Assembly: GCA_040003205.1 (NCBI GenBank)
Contig: JBDUDA010000130.1
Span: 1 to 8,612 of the forward strand
DNA from: JALYIM01 sp040003205
Lineage (GTDB): Bacteria; Acidobacteriota; Terriglobia; Terriglobales; Acidobacteriaceae
DNA length: 8,612 nt
Reading direction: 5' to 3'
A program made the translations under genes and the position numbers. The notes below the pieces were generated by a model that saw nothing but the letters and a program-made list of their open reading frames with translations, ran no database searches and was not told the DNA's origin. Positions 5,255 to 8,612 of this stretch are shown piece after piece (position 1 is the stretch's first letter; each line of letters starts with the position of its first letter).

Positions 5255-7087
5255 TTGTTTGACGACAATAACGCCCACAACATGGATTCCGCGACCACAA
5301 CGATGACTGAGCAGCCAGCGGATTCGTCAGAGGGCTCTAACCGCAACACCGACGCCCCTGAGCAAACCCACATTCAGGACGACAATCAACCCTTCGGCGC
5401 AGGCAACGATGATTTCGCGTCCGCGCTGGAAAATTTCACCACCGAGAGCGAAGAAGCCGCCAGCGACGACAACGTGATTAAAGGCACCGTGCTGAAGATC
5501 ACGGCTACCCACGTCGTCGTGGACATTGGCGCGAAGTCGGAAGGCATGCTGCCCCTCTCCGAGGTGCTTGATCACGAGGGCAACGCCAGGTTCAAGCCGG
5601 GTGATGAAATCGATGTCATGCGCGATAAAGGCCCGGCTGAGGAAGGCTACATTAACCTTTCTCACCAGAAGGCGCAGCGCCTGCGCGCCTGGGACGAAAT
5701 CGAAAAGGCCCACAACGAGAAGCGGCCCATCCAGGCGACGGTGATTGAGCGCATCAAGGGCGGTTTGACTGTGGACATTATGGGTGCGCGTGCATTTCTT
5801 CCCGGCTCGCAGATGGATCTGCGTCCGGTGCGCAACCTCGATAACGCGAAAGGCGAAGTGCTCGAAGTCGCCATTATCAAGCTGAACAAAAAGCGCGGAA
5901 ACATCGTTGTCTCCCGCAAGCAACTTCTAGAAGAAGAGCAGAACGAAAAACGTACTAAGACGCTGGAGCATCTCGAAGAAGGCGCCATGCTGACCGGCGT
6001 GGTGAAGAACCTCACAGAGTACGGTGCCTTCGTTGACCTCGGCGGCATTGATGGCCTTTTGCACGTCACTGATATGTCCTGGGGACGGCTCACGCACCCG
6101 CGTGACCTGGTAAATGTCGGAGATCAAATTCAGGTAAAGGTCCTGAAGTTCGATAAAGACAAGCAGCGCGTCTCGCTGGGATTCAAACAACTCACTCCCG
6201 ATCCCTGGCTGGATGCCGAGCATCGCTATCCGGTAGGCGCGCATGTAAGCGGACGCGTCATCAGCGTTACGGACTACGGAGCGTTCGTGGAGCTAGAGCA
6301 GGGGATTGAAGGCCTGGTTCACGTCAGCGAAATGACGTGGTCCAAGCGCATGAAGCATCCTTCCAAATTGGTAAACGTTGGCGATCAGGTGGATTGCGTA
6401 GTGCTGAATGTGAATCCGCAGGAACGCAGAATTTCGTTGGGCATGCGGCAGCTCGCCAGCAATCCCTGGGATGCGCTGCACGACAAATATCCCGTCGGCG
6501 CGACTGTCGAAGGCAAGGTCCGCAATCTCACCGATTTCGGAGCGTTTATCGAAATCGAAGATGGCATTGACGGGCTCGTCCACGTCAGCAATTTGAGTTG
6601 GACGAAGCGTGTGAAGCATCCTTCGGAGGTTCTGAAAAAGGGCGATCACGTAAAGGCGATCGTACTGGCGATTGAGCCTGATAAACGCCGCCTGTCTTTG
6701 GGCGTAAAGCAGTTGCAGCCCGATGTGTGGGAATCGTTTTTCGAGAAGCACCACGTTGGCGATGTACTGCATGGAAAAGTATTGCGGACGGCGAGCTTTG
6801 GCGCATTCGTCGAAATTGCTGAGGGAGTCGAAGGCCTCTGCCACAACTCCGAGGCGGTGGATGCCAACGGCCAACAGATCACGCTGGTGCCCGGTCTTGA
6901 ACACGATTTCAAGATCATCAAAATGAATCCCGAAGAAAAGAAGGTGGGACTTAGCATCAAAGCGGTAGGCGAGGAAGCCTCCAGGTCTGAGGTGGAAGCT
7001 TACAAGTCTCCCGCCTCATCCAGTACAGGCGGATCCACCATCGGAGACCTGATCACCTGGAAGCGCGCAGGAACAGAGAACAACTGA
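5255..7087 (+). CDS. rpsA: 30S ribosomal protein S1
   Basis: S1 binds mRNA and brings it to the 30S subunit, allowing initiation on structured or weakly marked messages. The 610-residue product contains six S1/OB RNA-binding domains at about residues 73-139, 156-225, 243-312, 327-399, 413-485 and 500-569. Domains 3-5 are the most canonical, each with a YGAFV/FGAFI-type strand, a GLLHVTDMSW/GLVHVSEMTW-type motif and an (R/K)RVSLG-type last strand. Domain 6 departs from this (GLCHNSEA). Domains 1 and 2 are divergent, as in other S1 proteins where they anchor to the ribosome. The first 70 residues are an acidic, low-complexity extension rich in Asp, Glu, Ser, Thr and Asn. The C-terminus has the GDLITWK motif common in S1 proteins. 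TTG 5255 was chosen because GGAGAGG lies eight bases upstream; ATG 5282 (residue 10) is an alternative without such support. A strong promoter precedes it and a clear terminator follows. Confidence 0.95.
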   Translation: MFDDNNAHNMDSATTTMTEQPADSSEGSNRNTDAPEQTHIQDDNQPFGAGNDDFASALENFTTESEEAASDDNVIKGTVLKITATHVVVDIGAKSEGMLPLSEVLDHEGNARFKPGDEIDVMRDKGPAEEGYINLSHQKAQRLRAWDEIEKAHNEKRPIQATVIERIKGGLTVDIMGARAFLPGSQMDLRPVRNLDNAKGEVLEVAIIKLNKKRGNIVVSRKQLLEEEQNEKRTKTLEHLEEGAMLTGVVKNLTEYGAFVDLGGIDGLLHVTDMSWGRLTHPRDLVNVGDQIQVKVLKFDKDKQRVSLGFKQLTPDPWLDAEHRYPVGAHVSGRVISVTDYGAFVELEQGIEGLVHVSEMTWSKRMKHPSKLVNVGDQVDCVVLNVNPQERRISLGMRQLASNPWDALHDKYPVGATVEGKVRNLTDFGAFIEIEDGIDGLVHVSNLSWTKRVKHPSEVLKKGDHVKAIVLAIEPDKRRLSLGVKQLQPDVWESFFEKHHVGDVLHGKVLRTASFGAFVEIAEGVEGLCHNSEAVDANGQQITLVPGLEHDFKIIKMNPEEKKVGLSIKAVGEEASRSEVEAYKSPASSSTGGSTIGDLITWKRAGTENN

Positions 7088-7112
7088 CATTCAGCGGAAA
7101 GTTGAAGAATTT

Positions 7113-7137
7113 ATGCGCCAGTGATGGCGCATTTTTT
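7113..7137 (+). terminator. Rho-independent terminator of the S1 gene
   Basis: ATGCGCCA (7113-7120) and TGGCGCAT (7125-7132) form a perfect 8-bp stem around GTGA, followed at once by six T residues (7132-7137). It lies 25 bases after the S1 stop. On the minus strand the stem is followed by an A/T-rich but not T-pure stretch, so it may also slow transcripts of the converging operon. Confidence 0.9.
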
Positions 7138-7151
7138 ATTGCGAAGGAATT

Positions 7152-7511
7152 TTATTTGGTGTCAATTCGCAAGTTGATGTTGACCTGTTTGCGGTCATCG
7201 AATTGGCTTACTGTTTTCGTGTCGCTCTTCTGATCTTTGTACTGCGCGTAAACTTCGTAGTCGATATTAAGAGAGAGCTCAGGAAAGTGATACATTCCGT
7301 CGGGCCCAACGATATAGCTTTTCACTGCTCGCGTTCGCGTATTCGAGAGATAGACAACGGCGCTGCTAAGGGCATTGTCCTGCTTATCGAGCACGCGGCC
7401 GGTGAGCATACGGCCTGAGCTGCTCTGGTCTTTGTCTTTCGCGAAAGAAACGCTGGCTACACATGAGAGCACGAGAGTGAATGCGAAAATCAGAATGCGG
7501 CGCGTGTTCAT
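7152..7511 (-). CDS. Secreted carboxypeptidase-regulatory-like domain protein
   Basis: The 119-residue product starts with a signal peptide (MNTRRILIFAFTLVLSCVAS, likely cleaved after SVSFA at residue 24). One beta-sandwich of the carboxypeptidase-regulatory-like / Cna-B-like class follows at about residues 36-117. Its typical features are LTGRVLDKQDNALSSAVVYL at the start, a central GPDGMYHFPEL turn (70-79), and a YEVYAQYKDQKS strand. This fold usually acts as a binding or structural module outside the cytoplasm; no catalytic residues are evident. Cys17 (VLSC) vaguely resembles a lipobox but lies inside the hydrophobic core, so ordinary export is more likely. Two adjacent ATGs exist (7514 and 7511); AGGAGG at 7518-7523 is six bases from the second and only three from the first, so 7511 was chosen. 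It is last in a three-gene leftward operon and ends close to the S1 terminator. Confidence 0.82.
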   Translation of the reverse strand: MNTRRILIFAFTLVLSCVASVSFAKDKDQSSSGRMLTGRVLDKQDNALSSAVVYLSNTRTRAVKSYIVGPDGMYHFPELSLNIDYEVYAQYKDQKSDTKTVSQFDDRKQVNINLRIDTK

Positions 7512-7565
7512 CATTCGCCTCCTAAACGACCTCGCTGATTGCGTGATTGGCGCTACCGTCCCTCT

Positions 7566-8024
7566 CTACTTTAGATGCAGTCCGGTATCAATTCGCTCAT
7601 CATTTTCCACGTGCACTTTAACCTCTGGCGTAGCTTGTAAACGGTTGCCATTGAGCAACTTGTACCGCTTTACGACTGCCCACACGACATAGTCGGCCTT
7701 CCCTGCGGGAACTCGTAGCGCAAATTCTCCGTTGTGGTCAGAATGAAGTTCCCAACGCCACTTTTTGTCTTCGGCGCGCCGCACCTTAATCGTTACGCCG
7801 TAGAGAGAACGATTGTCCGGTCCCCAGACCGTGCCAAAGATCAAGGCATAAGGCTTTTCGCGGGAACCCTCCGCGGAGGGGGAACCTGCTGCCAAATTCA
7901 TCGGCAGAAGTAGCACACAAAAGAGAAGAGCGATGGCAGTTGCGCGACAGATGAAGAGAGAATTACAGCGAAGAAAGGAAGAGCTCGACCAGGCAGGTGG
8001 ACATGGAGTCTTAGGAGTAATCAC
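7566..8024 (-). CDS. Secreted carboxypeptidase-regulatory-like domain protein, longer form
   Basis: The 152-residue product has an unusually long N-terminal region (27 residues), a hydrophobic core (about 28-41, ATAIALLFCVLLLP nearby) and a likely cleavage site after NLAAG (about 47). The mature part (about 60-150) is one beta-sandwich module: FGTVWGPDNRSLYGVTIKVR, a WRWELHSDHNGEFALRVPAG turn like the D-x-x-G-x-F-x-L-x-V-P-x-G motif of carboxypeptidase-regulatory domains, and KVHVENDERIDTGLHL at the end. No catalytic motif is seen. The start GTG 8024 overlaps the end of the upstream zinc-ribbon gene by 14 bases, with GAGG just before it, suggesting translational coupling. A later start would shorten the n-region but none with a good ribosome site is seen. 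The downstream gene, 51 bases away, encodes a protein of the same fold class. Confidence 0.8.
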   Translation of the reverse strand: MITPKTPCPPAWSSSSFLRCNSLFICRATAIALLFCVLLLPMNLAAGSPSAEGSREKPYALIFGTVWGPDNRSLYGVTIKVRRAEDKKWRWELHSDHNGEFALRVPAGKADYVVWAVVKRYKLLNGNRLQATPEVKVHVENDERIDTGLHLK

Positions 8025-8208
8025 TATCCTCGGCTTCCTCTTCCTCGTCGTCTTCGTAGCCCTCTTCCTCGACCGGCTTAAGTTCGATGGGATTCACCGT
8101 TATCACTTCGAAATCGCTGCCGCATTCCGGACAAGAGACTATTTCGCCCTCGTCCATATCATCCTCTTCGATGTCGAGATTGGTATCGCACTCGGGACAA
8201 TAAATCAT
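8011..8208 (-). CDS. LysW-like zinc-ribbon protein with acidic tail
   Basis: The 65-residue protein has two Cys pairs, CPEC at 4-7 and CPEC at 26-29, forming a zinc ribbon, and then FEVITVNPIELKPVEEEG. This matches LysW/ArgW-type amino-group carrier proteins, which hold biosynthetic intermediates of lysine or arginine on a C-terminal glutamate. In those carriers the chain ends EDWGE. Here that ending is absent and the chain continues as a run of Asp/Glu to a terminal EDSDYS. Without the terminal Glu, and with no lysX, lysZ or argC-like genes nearby, carrier function is doubtful; a zinc-ribbon binding module is an alternative. GGAG at 8214-8217 lies five bases before the ATG. It is first in a leftward operon with two secreted beta-sandwich proteins, and its last 14 bases overlap the next gene. 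Confidence 0.82.
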   Translation of the reverse strand: MIYCPECDTNLDIEEDDMDEGEIVSCPECGSDFEVITVNPIELKPVEEEGYEDDEEEEAEDSDYS

Positions 8209-8238
8209 AATGACTCCGTTCGCTGGATGCTCCTTTAA

Positions 8239-8266
8239 TATTTAATTCTTCTGGCCCTCAGGTCAA
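8239..8266 (-). promoter_or_regulatory. Promoter of the LysW-like operon
   Basis: On the minus strand TTGACC (8261-8266, five of six) is followed after 16 bases by TAAATA (8239-8244). Transcription would start near 8232, giving a 24-base leader that contains the GGAG ribosome site. Confidence 0.55.
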
Positions 8267-8303
8267 GCCCTCATAACATCCCGCCGGCAGTATCCGATGA
8301 CCG

Positions 8304-8332
8304 TTGTAACCCCAAAGCTGCTTCAGTATTGT
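8304..8332 (+). promoter_or_regulatory. Promoter of the right-edge exported protein gene
   Basis: TTGTAA (8304-8309) and TATTGT (8327-8332) are separated by an ideal 17 bases. The predicted start near 8339 falls after the in-frame ATG at 8337 and 25 bases before the ATG at 8364, so it supports the latter as the real start. Confidence 0.5.
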
Positions 8333-8363
8333 GGATATGCCTAAATCGTCGGAGGACAGCCGA

Positions 8364-8612
8364 ATGATTATATTTCGTTGTAACCGCGTTTCTCATCGTT
8401 ATTCGAGTTATCTTCCGTGGGTTTGGTCGCTAATTTGTCTGGTAGCTTGGGCACCGGCGACACACGCCCTAGCCGCATCGCCGGCGATAAAGGCTGACCA
8501 ACAGGTTGCCACAGCCCTTTCAAAACTTTCGGCGGACCGGATTCGAGCCGATATCAACAAGCTAGTCAGCTTCCAGAACAGATCTACTCTTTCCGTACAA
8601 GACGCTTCGGCG
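8364..8612 (+). CDS. Exported protein N-terminus, probable M28-family peptidase (partial)
   Basis: Only the first 83 codons are present; the frame runs open off the right edge. ATG 8364 was chosen because GGAGG (8351-8355) is eight bases upstream; an in-frame ATG at 8337 would add nine residues but probably precedes the transcript start. A basic n-region (FRCNRVSHRYSS) leads to a hydrophobic core (LPWVWSLICLVAWAP) and a likely signal-peptidase site at about THALA-A, so the product is exported. After it, ALSKLSADRIRADINKLVSF followed by QNRSTLSVQDA resembles the region just after the signal in acidobacterial M28-type zinc aminopeptidases (I-x-A-D-x-I-R-x-x-I-x-x-L-x-S-F-x-T-R-x-T). The metal-binding domain lies beyond the window, so the family is a resemblance, not proof. 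It is divergent from the LysW-like operon. Confidence 0.6.
   Translation, partial: MIIFRCNRVSHRYSSYLPWVWSLICLVAWAPATHALAASPAIKADQQVATALSKLSADRIRADINKLVSFQNRSTLSVQDASA

Noticed and set aside
5327..5923. 198-residue ORF antisense to the S1 gene, and a similar one at 6293-6904
   Set aside because: Both are mirror frames of S1 codons with no recognisable domain; the 6293-6904 frame repeats itself only because S1 domains repeat.
7933..8238. 101-residue plus-strand ORF opposite the zinc-ribbon gene
   Set aside because: It is antisense to a gene with clear CPEC zinc-ribbon motifs and to the signal peptide region of the next gene; its apparent hydrophobic segment is the complement of the Glu/Asp-rich tail codons.

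Overview
This window looks like chromosomal DNA from a member of the Acidobacteriota (Terriglobia / Koribacter-like). The indications are the style of the genes (an S1 protein with an acidic N-terminal extension, small secreted proteins with carboxypeptidase-regulatory-like domains, a LysW-like zinc ribbon, the start of an M28-like secreted peptidase) and two kinds of palindromic intergenic repeat that I associate with that phylum. The taxonomic call is inference; there is no rRNA or other decisive marker here.

Left part (1-840): a VOC/PhnB-like gene reads leftward off the edge and appears frameshifted. It is divergent from an HxlR-family regulator gene. Nested inverted repeats lie in the shared intergenic region and are a good candidate operator.

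Repeat-rich gap (about 831-2258): a 251-bp sequence occurs twice in tandem. Each copy carries a 118-bp composite palindrome whose arms are themselves palindromes. The first copy begins inside the last codons of the HxlR gene. To the right are two weakly supported small ORFs, each with one hydrophobic segment, then a strong -10 box only 8 bases before ligA.

Centre (2259-4966): a complete NAD-dependent DNA ligase (ligA) converges on a HIT-family nucleotide hydrolase/phosphorylase gene. The short gap between them holds a palindromic element of about 146 bp with three nested hairpins, one of which can serve as a terminator. Both genes lack a Shine-Dalgarno sequence and both have a promoter-like -10 exactly 8 bases before the ATG, so both may be translated from leaderless mRNAs.

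Right part (5062-8612): a well-formed promoter and a leader of about 157 bases precede a six-domain ribosomal protein S1 gene (TTG start), which ends at a clear rho-independent terminator. Converging on it is a leftward three-gene operon: a LysW-like zinc ribbon with an acidic tail, a secreted carboxypeptidase-regulatory-like protein overlapping it by 14 bases, and a second secreted protein of the same fold class. Divergent from that operon, at the right edge, is the N-terminus of an exported protein resembling M28 peptidases.

Most genes are ordinary housekeeping genes. The material worth a second look is the tandem palindromic repeat, the LysW-like operon, the possible leaderless starts and the damaged VOC gene. 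I see no clear new defence or mobile system.
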